DNA of 64,000 bases from Jacaranda mimosifolia. Its lineage: Eukaryota; Streptophyta; Magnoliopsida; Lamiales; Bignoniaceae. A program made the translations under genes and the position numbers. How positions within the stretch are numbered: the first letter of the stretch is position 1; each line of letters begins with the position of its first letter. Below are positions 37,197 through 51,448 of the stretch, one piece after another. The DNA is taken from positions 1,303,507 through 1,367,506 of the forward strand of contig CM032121.1 in the NCBI GenBank assembly GCA_018894105.1, read 5' to 3'. The notes under the pieces were generated by a model. That model saw only the letters and a program-made list of their open reading frames with translations. It made no database searches and was not told the origin of the DNA.

Positions 37197-38805
37197 ATGT
37201 GTGTTTTGAAGGTGGCGAATCAAAGAGAGGAGGATTTCTATCCCAAACAGAGGGGTGAAAATGAGCTAAATACTGCTTTGGATTCATTGGTTTCGCCTAT
37301 GCTTTCTGGGCTGACGAGGGAGCAAGAGATGTCAGCTATGGTGTCAGCTTTAGCCCACGTCGTGGCTGGGGATGTCAGTGAAGAGGCCGCGGAGGGAGAG
37401 GCCGCCGCCGCAGGCGGTGGCAGTGGCAGTGGTGGTGGTTCTTCTTCTTCATCTGCATGCAAGAGGGGACGTGATGAGGAGAGCAACAGTGGTGATAATC
37501 AGTTTTATGATCAATCCATTGCCAGAGTTTGCAGGGGATACAGTGATTTTTCCATTGGAAGTTCAAACTTGGGAGCATCATTAGGTACATAAAAAGTTGA
37601 TTATTTTTTATGCAATCTCATATTTAATTCTTCTTCCTAAAGCAAAAAGAATAAACTTTTGAGAAGAAAAGAATAGGCATGTGCATGGTTGGAATAAATT
37701 TTAACAAGAAGAAAAGAACTCATTTAACTATAGTATATTGCAATTATTCTCATTTATGGTATCTTATAATAGCGATTATTTCATCATATATCATCTATTT
37801 CAATTAATTATTGTTTTATCTTCTATTTTTCTTAACGGATGCATGCAGTTCCACCTCACTTGAGCATGTCATGGTTACTTTATCCATAAAATGGAATAGA
37901 AAATGAAACAACAATTGAAATACATGGTCAAAATGCCTGTGTAATACTATTGAAAACAACGTTGAATCTTGGATTTCTTGACGAAAAAACTAAGAAAAGT
38001 ACTTGATATTGATGGAGCAGCAAGTAATCCATATGGTACACAAAGTGCAGAAGGTGGTTCAAGCATAATAAGGACAAGTATAATAACATCAGCAGAAGCA
38101 GCAGCAGTTTACACCTATACTCCCACATACCATCAAGAAAACACTGTTGAATCAATAGGAGGAGGAGCACCAAAAATCAGCAGAAGATATAGAGGTGTGA
38201 GGCAGAGGCCATGGGGGAAATGGGCTGCTGAAATAAGGGATCCATACAAGGCTGCAAGAGTGTGGCTAGGCACATTCGACACGGCTGAGGAAGCTGCCCG
38301 GGCCTACGATGAGGCAGCCCTCCGGTTCAGAGGCAACAAAGCTAAGCTCAACTTCCCTGAGAATGTCAGGCTCCTCCACCAACACCCTTCATCTTCATCT
38401 GCTGATCATGATCATCATCAGATCCATTCTTCATCTCCTAGTCAAATCATTGCCGTTTCGACTTCAGCTGAGCCCATTGTCCACAGCCAATCTCAGTTTC
38501 AAGGGCAGAATTCTGAATACAATATGAGTAGTTATGGTTATAGCTCATCAAGTTCACAGCCTTCAGGGCTTATGACTCTTGATGATATACAGAGGCAAGC
38601 AGATGGTTCCAGCAGATTGTTTGATGGATTAATCTATCCTCCCTCTTATCCGGGGGGTGTTGTATCTTATCCACCGCCGGTTTCTTCCTATCCTATGTTT
38701 TATCCGGCGGCTGAGCAGCCGCCGGATATAGATGGCAGTCAGAGCAGTGGAGGTGGAGTTGATTATTCTTGGCCGGATTCAAGCCGTCAGACTTCATCAG
38801 GATGA
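37197..38805 (+). CDS. AP2/ERF transcription factor, ABR1-like (ERF group X)
   Basis: A DNA-binding regulator of the ethylene response factor family; the Arabidopsis counterpart ABR1 acts in ABA, stress and wounding responses. Exon 1 is 37197-37584 and exon 2 about 38000-38805, giving 397 aa against about 390 for ABR1. I chose the ATG giving MCVLKVANQ, the N-terminus of this subgroup. The acceptor at 37998-37999 is the one AG that keeps the frame, but its pyrimidine tract is poor, so the exon 2 start is uncertain. A second conserved motif, [15 protein letters not shown], is at about residues 44-58. One AP2 domain at about 193-251 has [18 protein letters not shown] and the WLGTF and [14 protein letters not shown] motifs. 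A Gly/Ser/Ala-rich linker lies at about 72-88, and the tail is rich in Ser, Pro and Tyr. AATAAA follows at 38932. Confidence 0.92.
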
Positions 38806-39139
38806 TGATCAGTTGAACAGTTCTGGTTTTGTTATCAATGAGTTTGGGTTATTGCATAGGTTTCTTTGTCATTGCAAACCCATTTAGAGGTTTTGAAACT
38901 GTTACTTGTATGTTTATATTACAAAAAGCATAATAAATATTATCGATTTATCACATAATTAATAGGTTTTGATTCAAAAATTTATTTATGGAGTTGACAT
39001 TCAGTTTAACTTTCATCCATTGTGATTCAGAAATCTATCGATGAGATTGACATTTGATCCAAACTTCCATGTTAGGTTTGAGTTCGACGTATGAAAAATG
39101 AATATAAAAGAGGAATACATATGAGATGAGATCAATTAG

Positions 39140-39545
39140 TAGTGGCAATTGGGTAGGTTGGATTGAGTTTGAGTTGGGTTTATGTGGGTTGAATTTTATA
39201 TGGGTTAAGATAGATGGGTCAAATTGTGGGTTGGGTTGGGTTTCAAATAGTTCCAGTGAAAAAAAATTGATTTAATTTACTTATTCTAAAATATTAATTC
39301 AAAAGGCCATAGAGATATGATTATACTTTCTACACTCTATTTAATATACAATTTTATAATATAATGAGATAATTTATTAAATTAATTTTATTTTTTTTGA
39401 ATACTCATTTTGAACCCAAATTTAATACAATTCATCTAAAACCCAACCTGTTCAAACTTATTTTTAATAATGTCGAGTCTATCCCAACCCAAAATCATGG
39501 GGGCTGAATTAAGCCTATAGGTTTTAAGCCAAATTAACAGCCATA
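39140..39545. mobile_element. Possible hAT-type MITE
   Basis: Begins TAGTGGCAATTGGGTAGG and ends with the loose inverse TTAACAGCCATA. The interior is rich in GGGTTGGGTT and AACCCAACC words, which would pair with each other. No matching 8-bp flanks were found, so the call is tentative. Confidence 0.35.
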
Positions 39546-40571
39546 GAAATCATCCATCAGGATCCTTGTCAAATCTGTCGTTCAATTGATATTCAAGTTG
39601 ACAAGATTTGTTCCAGGATTCAATTTAGCCGAATTTGACCAGATTTGTATAAAGAATACACAAGTTTTGACTTATTTAATAAATATAATAATGATACTTG
39701 CATTAAATCTACTAAATTAGGGTAATACCCATACAGTTTCCTGATTAGTATAGCCTCTTTTGGTTGACATTGACGTAAAGGAAGTTGTACTTCCTCCTTT
39801 TTCTGGCTTTGTTTGCTATATCTTTTGTACTTCTTGTTAACGTTTCTTTTGAGATTTAGTACAAAAAACAGTTTCCCTTCAAATAAAAAAAGAGTTCAGA
39901 CAAACTAAGTTTAGACAAGAAATTTTCTTGCAATTATGCCAATTCTTACTCAATTTTTCTAATTATAAGAAACAGAAATTATACATGCCCACTATATATT
40001 GCCTTGAGAATATCTAGTAATGCTGGGTCAAATGGATGAGTTTCTGTAGGGCCCAAATGTCGCACCCATACGCCATATTTGCTACAAGAATTCTAGTAAG
40101 TAAAAGAAAAGAGAGAGGAAAAATTATTTTATTACTCAACTGTTACTAAATATATTAAAGGAAAAAGATTGAGAGAGTATCCAATAATAAGGGAAAACCA
40201 TTCATTAGTATTGGAGATTTCAAACAAGGACCCAATAAGTAACCAAAAGAAAGATGGAGGGCAAACATTCATGGTTGAACCACCTGAAGAGAATTGGATT
40301 GAAATCCACCTTCATGCTGCATTTTAAGCAGGATTGGGGCCAAGCTGCAGCTGCTCTTTAGAAATAAAAAAGTACTACAACAAACTATTAGAATTGCTAT
40401 TAAAATGAGTAATTAAATTGTCAAGTTATTCAGGATGCAACAAGCCATCGGAAAGATGCAAAATTCATGTCACAATAAAAATATATCATAAATCACGTAT
40501 TTAAATCAAGTATATCTGATCTCTAAATCCCACGTTTTCAAGATAAAACATCGGTCACATACATTCCTGCT

Positions 40572-40605
<34 letters not shown>

Positions 40606-40957
40606 AAATCCGAGCAGATTGGAACAAGCATTCATTCCTCAGCAAAGAATTAATTGTAAATAGACGAATGAATCATTGGAAAAGTAAAAGCATTAGAAAG
40701 GACTTGGAAGAAACCACTTGGATGTCAAAGAGTCAAATAGTGGGAACTTGAGGGCCAGCGGAAGCAATGGAGGCCCATCTTGGTCTCCTGCCCAGTCAAT
40801 AGAATGGGCACAAAATGCTACCTGCCATAGATTAATTTTACTCAATTTTGTCTCAAAAAAAGGTCATCCCAGTTAAATTTTAAATAAGGAAGCCTTTCCA
40901 GATGGCTACAAGAGCAGGAACAGAAATTTTTGACCTCTCCAAGGGAGTCCCAAGCTT
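39546..40957. other. Spacer between convergent ABR1-like and RPN5 genes
   Basis: AT-rich with an (AT)n run at about 40578-40601. The last few hundred bases before 40958 are presumably the RPN5 3' UTR (minus strand). No other gene seen. Confidence 0.5.
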
Positions 40958-43900
40958 TCAGACTCTCAGTGCAGCTTTGTGGATCATCGTCTCCTTGTGA
41001 ATTTGGTGGCAACTCTTCTCTACAAGGTCGAGCAGCTTCTCCAAATTCATTGCCCATGAATTTAGAATGTCATTGCTGTTCTTAGCTGTTTGGAAACAGA
41101 TCACACCCATAGGTCTGTCAATCTTTGCCACCAATGCTTTGGAGACAACCATATCGGAGAGGTGCTTCTCAGCTTCCTGTGATAAGAAAGAGAATGTCAT
41201 GAACAAAGAATCACATGTATTTCAATGTGCTTAGCATTACTTGTCTCCTCAATCTCCTTCACTTAAAGATGATTAATTAGTAGAGAATAAATGCACCCAA
41301 GTAGCTAACTAAGACAATTTTCTAGGGATTGACACGATTATAGCTTTTCAGATTCAATTTTCATAGATCCTGGGGGGAGAAACCTCAAGCATACCTTCAC
41401 CACATATTTAGAGCTTTCAGTGAGAAGGAAATAAATGCATCCAGTCAAGCTACAGGTGGCATGCATAACAGCTTTGCTTGCAATTTTACATGTCCAAATA
41501 TTATGAAATCTAAGAAAACCTTTAAAGGAGGGCAATATAAATTCAATAGAAAAGAACATTGTCGCTCTCTTCCCCCATCATCTCCTCAACATATTCAAAA
41601 ACAGATGTAATTTATTCAGATTCACAATTGTCAGGCTTCTTTCTCAAAAAGAAAAGCAAGCTGAAGAAGAAGATATCAACCATACACAAATTATGGCATT
41701 GTATCTTGTTCCTGGTCTAGTTCCAAGATGTTCCAACATTCATTTGCTTGCATTCTAAACACAGTGCCTCAAGGCTCAAGTAATAAGCAAAATTATGCAA
41801 ACTTCAGAATATATCCAAGAAACATTCAGTAAGAACTTTTTTGCTAGTATCATAGAAAGATATAGAAGTATAAATCAAGTCTCTTAGAATTTTACAGCAA
41901 AAGATATTTCACAAATAGAATGCAGACAAACCTGGACGGTAAGGCATAATAGATCTGCAAGTCTCTTCAAGGTTATCCGTGAATAGTATTTTGAGACAAC
42001 AAGGATGTTCTGCCAGGAAATCATCCCATAATTATATATTGCATAGAAGGTATATGCATCTAAATTGCTATAAGCAAAAGAACAATGACATCATCAAAGG
42101 AAGGAAAGAAAATGAATAACAGAAAACAGCCAACAAATTTGAGTTTAGGAGTATTACATGTTCTATTACTCTGAGTTTCAGATCTTCAGCTGCCTTTTCA
42201 CCCAAAGAACCACCAAGCATGTTCTTCTCATTCTCAAACTCATCTCTGAATGTGTCCCACAGAGCTGTCCACTGAATTACCTCCATCGTAACTAGTTGTT
42301 TCAATAGCAACCTAATGGCAGAGTAGAGCAAGTATCAATGAGATAGAGTAGCATATGCAGGTAAAGAAATTGGAGGGAATAACCATAAAGATTTTATAAA
42401 GGGATAACCTGAAATGAGGAATTTCTGAAAGCTTCTTATCCTCCAAGGTTGAGTTAAGAAGGCTAGACTGCATGGGATCATGAGGAGATAAGACCAAGTA
42501 CCAGCATATTTTTCTCAACACCTGCAGGAAATACGATCAAAGCTAACTCAACAGACAAGGGGGGGGGAGGGAAGCAAACAAACCAAGTGAGGCAAATATA
42601 TTTCCTATACATGATACTTAAAAATAAATCACAAGTGAGTAACACCAAAGAAACCATGATGATTATACCGGTATCCACTGAGCAGGGTCTTCTTTCACTG
42701 AGGGAATCTCATATACTGACTTGTAACATCGACATATATCAAGGTAATCATTGCTATGCTCGTAATACCTACATCAGATGAAAGTCAATCAAATAATTTT
42801 GGTATCGAAGCACACCAAAGATTGTTGATCATTTCCTCAACCAGAACAAGAAGAGGGTGAGAGGATATTAGAAGTTGCTCATACTTCATAGTCCAACCAT
42901 AATTAGAATTTTTAAAAACTACTTCCAAGTCAAGCCATTGAGAAGAACCCATATGATAAACACAATGATGATTTGTATAAATTTATCCACTTGAGCTTAT
43001 GATCCTATCTTACTCAAATCATTGTGCGCGCTCCATTAAAGCAAAGCATTTAAACTTAAGTGTAGAATATCGAAAATTAGTCTTGTTAACAATTACTTAA
43101 TTTTTCAAATTTAGAATTTCAGGAGTTACAGAGGCCTACTACACTTTCACTCCTCAGTGATTGCAAAGGCAGAGAGCTTTGGATGATACCTCACCAATGA
43201 AAATTTTCGTACCTTTAAAGTTTTATCCTTGAAATTGATGGCTGATGCTCAATGTATTTCATCATAAAATTACCATATGATTGAAGTTCATATACTGTAT
43301 TAATAAACTGATATTTTTAGCAAGTGAAACACAACCCGTGGACATCTTGTAAAGGAAATGGGTAGATTATGTTGTGAATGGAGCATTTCTAAATCCAAAT
43401 CTTCCTAAGTAAACATTATTAAAAAACATGGAAGTGGTGAATATGCCATGCATGTGACTTTCTCTAATTTCAAGATCATACATTTCAAGTAGAAAAAGCA
43501 ATTTAAACCGGAACTAAACAAATATGAATTTGAAACATCATATCCTTAATAGAAACTGATTCACTCAATAGAACACTATTGACAAGCTTCATAAAATTTA
43601 AGTCCTGCCCGCACAGAATTGATGCTGCATCAGCACGCTATAATTACTGAAAGCCAACCAAACAATTCCACAAATCAAGACTTGTTAGAATGCAAGAGTA
43701 TCCCATAATTCATAAAAAACAACTGGAAGTTATAAAGAAGATCTTCCGATAATACATTCACAGGGAACTAATCATTAATATTATGGTGATGGTGATAGCA
43801 TAGTACAAAGCCTGCACCAGATTTGGCCTTGTAACCTTATTCTTGGAATATTTCTGTTAGTATGAATATATACATCTCCATGATTGTGTGCATTCATAGC

Positions 43901-46707
43901 ATGCCTGAGTTCAATGAGCGCTTTTACGCTGTTTGATAGAACACATCACCAACAAAGATGATGGGATAATATACAGGAAAATAGAAAACCAAAAGAGTGC
44001 TCACCGAATCATTAATTGGTAGTAGATCTGCTTCAGCTCCAACAATGACGGAATATCAGCAGGAGGCTCTTCAACAATGTTCTCACCTTCTTTTGGCTTC
44101 TTCTTTTCTTTTGAAGTATCAGCTTCAAAAACCCTGGGACTTATCTTTCTTGACAGTATCTGCGCACGGACATAGTCCTGGCGATCTAAACACAAACGGA
44201 CCTGCAAAGTTTGAAGAAAAAGGTAACAGTCACATGAGCCAAGTCATCCATTTCAACAAAGCATCAACTGTAGATAAATAAAAATGATCACATACTTGCT
44301 CAAGCATGAAGGCTATTTTTTCAGTTTTGGCCATGGCGCCGAATGTTTCCACCTGTGGCACAAATCAGTCAGCAAACTACTGAAGTTGTTAATATCTATT
44401 GGGTGACCAATGCATCAGGGCCAAAAGACCTAAAGGTTAATGAAAATACATCCACTGACCGCAATTTCTTGCATCAAGTCAGCGGCCTCAGCAATAAGTC
44501 CTTGTTCTTCCTTAATCTTTGCAAGTTTCTTAATCAACCGAGCCCTCTCTATCTCAACATATATCTGCCATCAATTTGAGCAATACACTCGAAATCAAAG
44601 TCCTCAAAATAAGGAAAATGTGAAGGAGATTTTTTGCATGGGAATCACCTTCCCAGCAGACACACTGTTAAGTGTCTTAATAAGCTCTATTTTAGTATCA
44701 AGATCTGGAGTCTGGTCAATATATTCCATTGCTTGTTGGACCATGGCTTGTACAGCCTGCATCAAATTACCAAGAAGAAAAACCAAATAGGACTGAAAAC
44801 TTCAAGCAGTAAAAGATGTCCAGGAACATCAATTATCACCTCATAAAGAATACAGAAGAGCACTCTGTTATGCAAAGAAAAGGCAAAATTATTGCACACT
44901 TAACTATTATCATTTCCTTTCTGTGCAAAATAAAGAATATTGGGGCACCAGGGACCCCAGATCATAAAACTAAGTAACTCGGCCTCTAAAAAATAATTAC
45001 CACAAATTTGACACTCAAGCACCTATTACCATATGTATTAACAAAAGCACACATTAACTATAAAATTTATTATGTGAATCTTGTTGGTGTGCCGACAACA
45101 TGGAGACTAACTTCCCGACCAGAACTTCAACTTTCTTGGGGGTGCTCAAATGCCTACATGGAGGGCTCAAATGATTCTTCATCGAAGTCCAAACAGAAAA
45201 GGAAAACAGTGCTTAGAGATTTCCAGATATGACAAGAAACTAACATAATTTGGGCAAACTGATATGATTTTCATCAAATGCTTGATGATAGAGATCTAGG
45301 ATCAGAATATAGAGCATATGTGTCTGCAAATTCAACATAATAGACACTCATGAAAATCTTAGTTTCTTCCATTTTTGTACAGCATCAAACTTTATCTTTA
45401 GAGCAAAAGAATGCCAAGGAAATCATCATGTTAACATTGGCAAAGCAAGACAGGTGAATCGTTCACACAAACGGATTGCCAATTTATTGAACCATTCTAG
45501 TTTAAAATATTGTAATTTTCTCTTTTTCACCCTCACTCCCTCCCTCTCTCTCTCACACACACGCATGCGCATGCAGGAAGATAACACTTCTGGAGAGCCG
45601 CTACAGGTAACTTTGACTGCAATTTTGAATCCCATCATTCAGAGGATTTACACAGGCCAGAGAGAACATCTTCATCACCCACTCAACTGGTGAGAACCAC
45701 ATATCTGGACGTGTATAGTAATGGTTGGTCAACCCCATCAAATATGATTAAATTTATCAATCACTTAAGGTTTCTGTAACCAGAAGACTTCTCCTATCGA
45801 TTGACTCAACCTAAATCAAACAGAACCTGAAAGTCAGAGTAAATAGCTAGATCTTTCATTTACGAAGATAATCCTGGTTGTTCTTTTTTACCATATCTCC
45901 TTGTATGTTTAGATTCAAAGATTAATTTTCTACAAATGAATGTTAAAAAAGCTTCGATATGTTTTATTGCATAAAACTTTTTTACTTCGATGACAACTAA
46001 AGTTTCATACAAAATACAAACACAAAATAAATGGAAATTTAATTGGAGTTTGAAAATAAAAACTCATGCATATATAATTGATCGCTACCAACCCCCACAT
46101 ACCAACTACGGTTTTTAGTAAATAAGAGTTGTACATGTTTCAGGTAGTTCTAGAACCACAAACCTTCGGCTAGACCAAAATAGTCACTCAAATCACCCAC
46201 TTACTCCCAGATAGTTAGTCAAGTAAGATCTCACAATTTTCGTTAGCAACATCAACCAGCAATATACTCTATCAACAATACAAAATCAGAAAAGGTGCCC
46301 ATAACTTTCTCTGCTCAGCATTTTCTTCCTCTAACTCTATACTTAACTATAATGAAAACACAGACGTACATAAATGTGTAAGAAATCAATTAAACCTGTT
46401 TCAACTGCCCACGCCGCTTGGAGATAAGCACAATCTGATCATTGAGTGTTTTCCACGCGCCGGCTTCAAAGCAGAGCTGCAGAATATCGGTAACGGCTTT
46501 CCGCGTGCCGGCGACGTCACCCACTTGCCTCATCTGCTTCTCCACATTCAGCAACGTCTCAATTTTCGCCTCCAAATTCCCCCCTCCATTTTCCTACAAA
46601 AACCAAACCAGAAAATTAGAAAAATTATACCACAAGATCCCAAAGTGGGTGCAAAAACACAAGGATAGAAGCTATTCGGGAATCCAGAGGGCGCATTTAC
46701 TTACCAT
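40958..46707 (-). CDS. RPN5: 26S proteasome non-ATPase subunit 12 (RPN5), 11 coding exons
   Basis: RPN5 is a scaffold subunit of the 19S lid, which deubiquitinates and feeds substrates to the proteasome. Exons on the minus strand: 46705-46707, 46396-46593, 44649-44756, 44460-44564, 44296-44352, 44005-44201, 42669-42768, 42409-42521, 42158-42311, 41932-42009, 40958-41176. All introns are GT-AG and in phase. The product is 443 aa, as in Arabidopsis (442). Recognisable blocks are [10 protein letters not shown] near the N-terminus, [46 protein letters not shown], and the C-terminal PCI region ending in [20 protein letters not shown]. The first coding exon contributes only the ATG. Introns 2 (1.6 kb) and 6 (1.2 kb) are large; frames inside them are spurious. 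RPN5 is often duplicated in plants, so this could be the a- or b-type. Confidence 0.96.
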
Positions 46708-46761
46708 GACGATGGAATAGATTCGACTAAACAAGGAATTCTCGCGCAATTGATGACAATA

Positions 46762-46770
46762 AAACCCTAA
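46762..46770 (-). promoter_or_regulatory. Telo-box upstream of RPN5
   Basis: AAACCCTAA on the plus strand, 55 bp before the RPN5 start codon and probably in its leader. Telo-boxes are common near the starts of plant housekeeping genes. Confidence 0.5.
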
Positions 46771-46879
46771 ACAAAATTGGGAAAGATGAGAGAGTTGAAA
46801 TCTGTTTTACCATGCCACTGCCTTACTCTAGCTAATAAACCTCTACAAAGTGCAATATTTTCAATTGATTTATTTTTTT

Positions 46880-48335
46880 ATATTATCTTTTTTTTTTTTT
46901 CTTAATATTATTTTAATATTAAATTAATTCATTAAAGCCATGAATGTTTGAATTGATCGGAAATTGATGATAGTTATAAAGGTAGAAGTAAAAACTTAAT
47001 TAACTTAATTCTAAAAGTATCGTTGTGTAGAATTTGAGAGATAAAAAAAATTAAAATATTTATTTACATTCGTTTTATGAACCTTTGAAATTTGCATGTT
47101 CATTGATTTTTTTAATGCTTTAGGAGCTTTTTTAATAATAATAATAATAATAATAATATCACAAATTTATGAACCTTAATGTCTCACCTATTCGATATAT
47201 TTATGTATATTTATACTTACTTTGTAGATATTAATTTTATAAATCTAAATTATGATATATCACAAAATGACAAAAAAATTTAAAGATTTTATTTTCTACG
47301 AGAATGAATAAGCTATTTTCTTTAAAAAAATTGTCAAATACTATAAAAGAAAAATGCCTGTTAGCCACCATATTGGCAAGTAAAATATTAAATATTGAGC
47401 ATCAAGTAAATTAATTTAAATTCTTTTATTTCATCTTATAAATAAATTTAGATTACAAATATGTATTTCTTTTCCCATATTAGACGTGCCGCTGACAAAT
47501 GTATTCATCTTATTACAAAACACGCTTTACTTTGTATCAAAATTGGATATAAGAGACTGATGTAATTGACAAAACTCTTGATTTTGATTCTGTTCATTAA
47601 TATTACTACTTTTTTATTTTAAAAAAATAATAATAATAAATTTAAATTACATACGCTTAATATGTATTTATAAAATAAAATAAAAAATGAAATATTAATA
47701 AGAATAGGATAGCTAATAAATCCAATGGTCAATGATTCTTAGAAGCTTATCAGAAACCACAGCACCAAGACAGCAACTAAGGATAAGTGAGTGCAATTAG
47801 AATAGACATAGCTACTATGTATACTTCAATTTAACTGTTCAAATTTGATGATTCACATAAATTTTACAATGTTCCTGCAAGGAGCCATTTCAAACAAGGA
47901 TTGAATCATACTTCCAACAAATATAACATTGTAAATAAGGGAAGCAGCTGCAGCAGAAACAAACTTCAGTGATTCGACAGAATGGCTCATCTGAAGATGA
48001 GCAACGCAACAATGTCTCCTTCAATGGCGTCCACAGTCGCTCACAGACGGTGCAGTTAGCAGTCAGAATCAGAAACCAGTGCTTGAAAGAAAAGACAACC
48101 TAAGAGCACACATGGGCTGTCAGAATAACTCACTAATCTAGCCAAGAATCAATCTGTCATGGCGCACTTTTGCGTTCTCAACATTGCAACTGCTGCTAAA
48201 TATCCTTCCAAGACTATGGAATGTGGCTTTCATTAGGACCATTATTCTCTGATTTGTTCTTTCTCAGCTAGAATCGGACACAATCCAGATTTTGGGCCTT
48301 AGACAACTTATGAGGTAGCATATGAAGACAACTAT
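46880..48335. other. Spacer between RPN5 and the S-acyltransferase gene
   Basis: AT-rich; holds an (AAT)n run at 47133-47158. The part from about 47850 to 48335 is less AT-rich and is probably the 3' UTR of the gene at 48336. No other gene seen. Confidence 0.5.
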
Positions 48336-51195
48336 TTATGACTGTCCACCGACTTCTTCAGAATCAGGCCGTTGTGATATCTTTAAGAGATCATTACCTA
48401 TATCAAGATCTTCTTCTACCTTTGCTCGTCTGTCCTCAACCGAAGTGGAGCCAAACACTGGGTTTGCTGCCTCTTGATGTACATACGAACGGAATTTGAT
48501 TCTTGAAGGTTCTGTCTTTCTGCAAAGTGTTTCAAGCAAATTGTTCTTGCAGCCTCTGTCATAAACATTGATTCTGGAATCCATTCTACGCCGAAAGTTT
48601 TCATATGTTGTCTGTCAGATAATACCAAAATGTTATGCAGACACTAAATCAATTATAAATAACCATAAATTATGCAGGCAACCTTAGCTGGATCTGTGAG
48701 TTAAGGAATCAGTTGTGTTCATCTGGTGATATTTGTGGCGAAAACGGAAGAAATGAACTAACCTGATTGGAGCATATCAGATAGACGTGGAAGCCAGTGA
48801 GACCCCCAATAAACCACAGCATTATGAAACAATATGCCATCAATGCCACTGATGCTGGCGAAACTTTCATAGCCTTCCAAACAGTTCCATAGTCATTTGC
48901 AAGCAATTTCATGTGCAAAGCAGACAGAGAGAAGACAATGATACAAAGAAGGGTCGTTGAAGAAATGAAGAGAAAGAAAGTACGATAGTTCCTCTGCACA
49001 AAAACAGTTTCTTAGCTTATAACATCACAAGAAAATGTTGCAACAAGTAGGTGCATAAACCTTCTTCTATATGGATCAACTTCATGGGAAACTTTAACAG
49101 AAGTAAAGGTGCAAAGGAAGAGAGGCCTACCTTCCCAATGCATTGACCAATCCAGGGGCAATGATGATCGAATCGTTCCACACAATTATCACATACTGAA
49201 CAGTGAGAGCATCTTGGAGGACGATAAATCATGCATGTCGTACAATATTTAACCCTAACAGGAAGGCCATTGACAAAAACTTCTCTGGTGCGAGGAGGTA
49301 GTCGGTTTTCTGGAAGTTTTCCACCTACTTCAACTGAAGCCGAAGATTCATACCCTAATTCTTCATCTGGAGGATAAGGGCTTCGGGGTACAATGCCGGG
49401 ATCACGAGCCGCAGTCAAAAGTAGAAGGAGCAATACCTGTTACCAACAATGACAGTGAGATGAGACAAGAAATTAATAGATAGAACATAATTATGCTCAG
49501 GACCAGCTTGCAATATATTCAAGATCAGGATATATCTAAAAGCAAAATTTATATGGATGTTGTATTGGATATTAATAAATCCATTTAATTGTAAGACTGC
49601 TCAGTAAATGACAAACTCAGGATGGGAAACTATAGAGGTGGAGTAAAAATTATGATAATAATTTAGCTAAGTTCACAAAAACTAAGGCAATATTTTGCAT
49701 TTCAGCTTAGTTCGTATCCATTAACGCCATATAATCATCTCCAGAACGGACTCATAGTAGTTTAACAGTTTTAAGTCCTAAGATGCTAAGAAAATATAGA
49801 TCAGCATGTTTGATGAGAAAGATCCGGAGTACTAACATATATAGTGAAGATAATCACAAATAACAAAATTGCATATCCGGCATTATGCGATGGCAAATCA
49901 TGGATAAGTTTTCTTGCAACTAGAGCACAAAACATGATGGCAGGGGCCAATATAAGTAATAAGGTAACTGTCAAGCAGCCAACATCTGGTCCAAACATCA
50001 GCCTCCCGCCGAACAAGAATTTCTGCACATTAAGGGAAACAACATTGGCTATCAATAACCAAAAGAAGATCACATAAAAAGCAAAAGAAATTAGCAAAAT
50101 ATTGTCAGCATCATCGCTTCAAATATAAATAATTTGAAAGGATTTTAGCTCAAAAAGATTAATAGCTGAAAAGACACACTACGGTTTGTGATTGAAGAAA
50201 GCATAACTATTAATGCCAAAATCAAACACTATTAAACTCTTAATAAAGATATCAAATGGCCAACTCCGCCTTCATGGCAAAGATAGGCAGTTTATATAAT
50301 TAATAGAATTTCTACCCAAGACTATAGAGTACCCTGTTGACCATTTTACTCAAACAACAAGAAATCAGAAACCTCGCATTATCTTTAAACTTTTTTAAAG
50401 CAACTCATCACCGGAGGTCCTTATAACTATCTATTATCGCAAAATGAAATCACATCAAATACAGCAATAAATCATCCGTGATTGAAAATGGCTCCAATAT
50501 ACTTCTAAACCATCTCACCACAAGTTTCCAATGAAAGGACATCTTCATCTAACATAAGCACCAAAAGTGCTAGATTCAGTAGGAAATCTCTATGGCTTCA
50601 CATTGTAACATCAATATGTAAGATTAGTTAAACTGAATAAACATGGCACTCTGAGAAAATTAGACAAAATTCTTTCACGAATACCAGATACACCACCGTA
50701 TAACTTATACATGTGTAATCAGCGCTTAAAGAAATGGTTTCATGTTAACAATCTCCAACCCCAGTATTCATTAAGCTGTTCAAACTCTAGTTGCAACATC
50801 AAATTGCAGTGGAAGGATATACATGATACAATAGAGTACAGAAAAACTTATATACAATTAAAGTGTTCCAAATACCCACTTAGCTAAAGGAGCTTTAAAC
50901 AAGCTTATAACACAATTTAACACAAAAACTTCAATTCTCAGTCCAGGTTTAGAACAGAACAAAATCCACTCAGCATACAAAACCCAGCTCCATAACACCA
51001 AGTCCCACTTGATAACTTTACAAAATATCTTACAAAAAACAACAAAATGCACATCAGGTTCACCATTTTAACAAGAATCAGCCATCTTTCCAGCAATATA
51101 TGCATTGATAAGTACAAAAATTCACAATAATATGAGGAAAATCAGCTCACATTCTTCCCTTTCCACGCCTGGTACACGCGTTTGGGCTCTGCCAT
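48336..51195 (-). CDS. DHHC-type protein S-acyltransferase (PAT08/PAT09-like)
   Basis: It transfers palmitate to cysteines of membrane-associated proteins, acting in the plasma membrane or endomembranes. Exons on the minus strand: 51151-51195, 49837-50022, 49131-49436, 48763-48993, 48336-48611. The product is 347 aa with all introns GT-AG and in phase. The start [15 protein letters not shown] fits the plant subgroup with a '(R)V(F/Y)Q.W.G.N' N-terminus. There are four membrane segments at about 31-51, 63-85, 184-205 and 226-252. Between the second and third lies the Cys-rich domain with C-x2-C-x9-HC-x2-C-x2-C and the catalytic DHHC at 167-170. A DPG motif is at 89-91 and TTxE at 257-260. The C-terminal tail is shorter than I recall for some relatives. 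The exact orthologue is uncertain. Confidence 0.94.
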
Positions 51196-51448
51196 GAAAA
51201 AGGGCTAGCAAAAATTCTCAAATTCTTCTCTTTTTGTGAGTGTTTAGGAAAATTTTGCAAAATGAGGAGATTTTGATGAAGATTTGGAGGGTTTTCCTTT
51301 TCTCCTTTTTGAGCATGAAAATTCGTGACAACATGGCGCTCTGTTGTTCAAATGTTTGAATGTCCTTTGCTTTCGTTGGCTCCCACACTTTTCTCTTTTG
51401 TGTTTTGTCTTTTTTTCTTTTTCTATTTTTCCTTTTCCTAGTAATACA

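Noticed and set aside
37238..37590. Antisense and shifted frames over ABR1-like exon 1 (Pro/Leu/His-rich)
   Set aside because: Shadows of the Gly/Ser/Ala-rich codons of the real exon.
44757..46395. Plus- and minus-strand frames in a 1.6-kb gap
   Set aside because: This is intron 2 of RPN5; the flanking exons join in phase and nothing in it resembles a protein.
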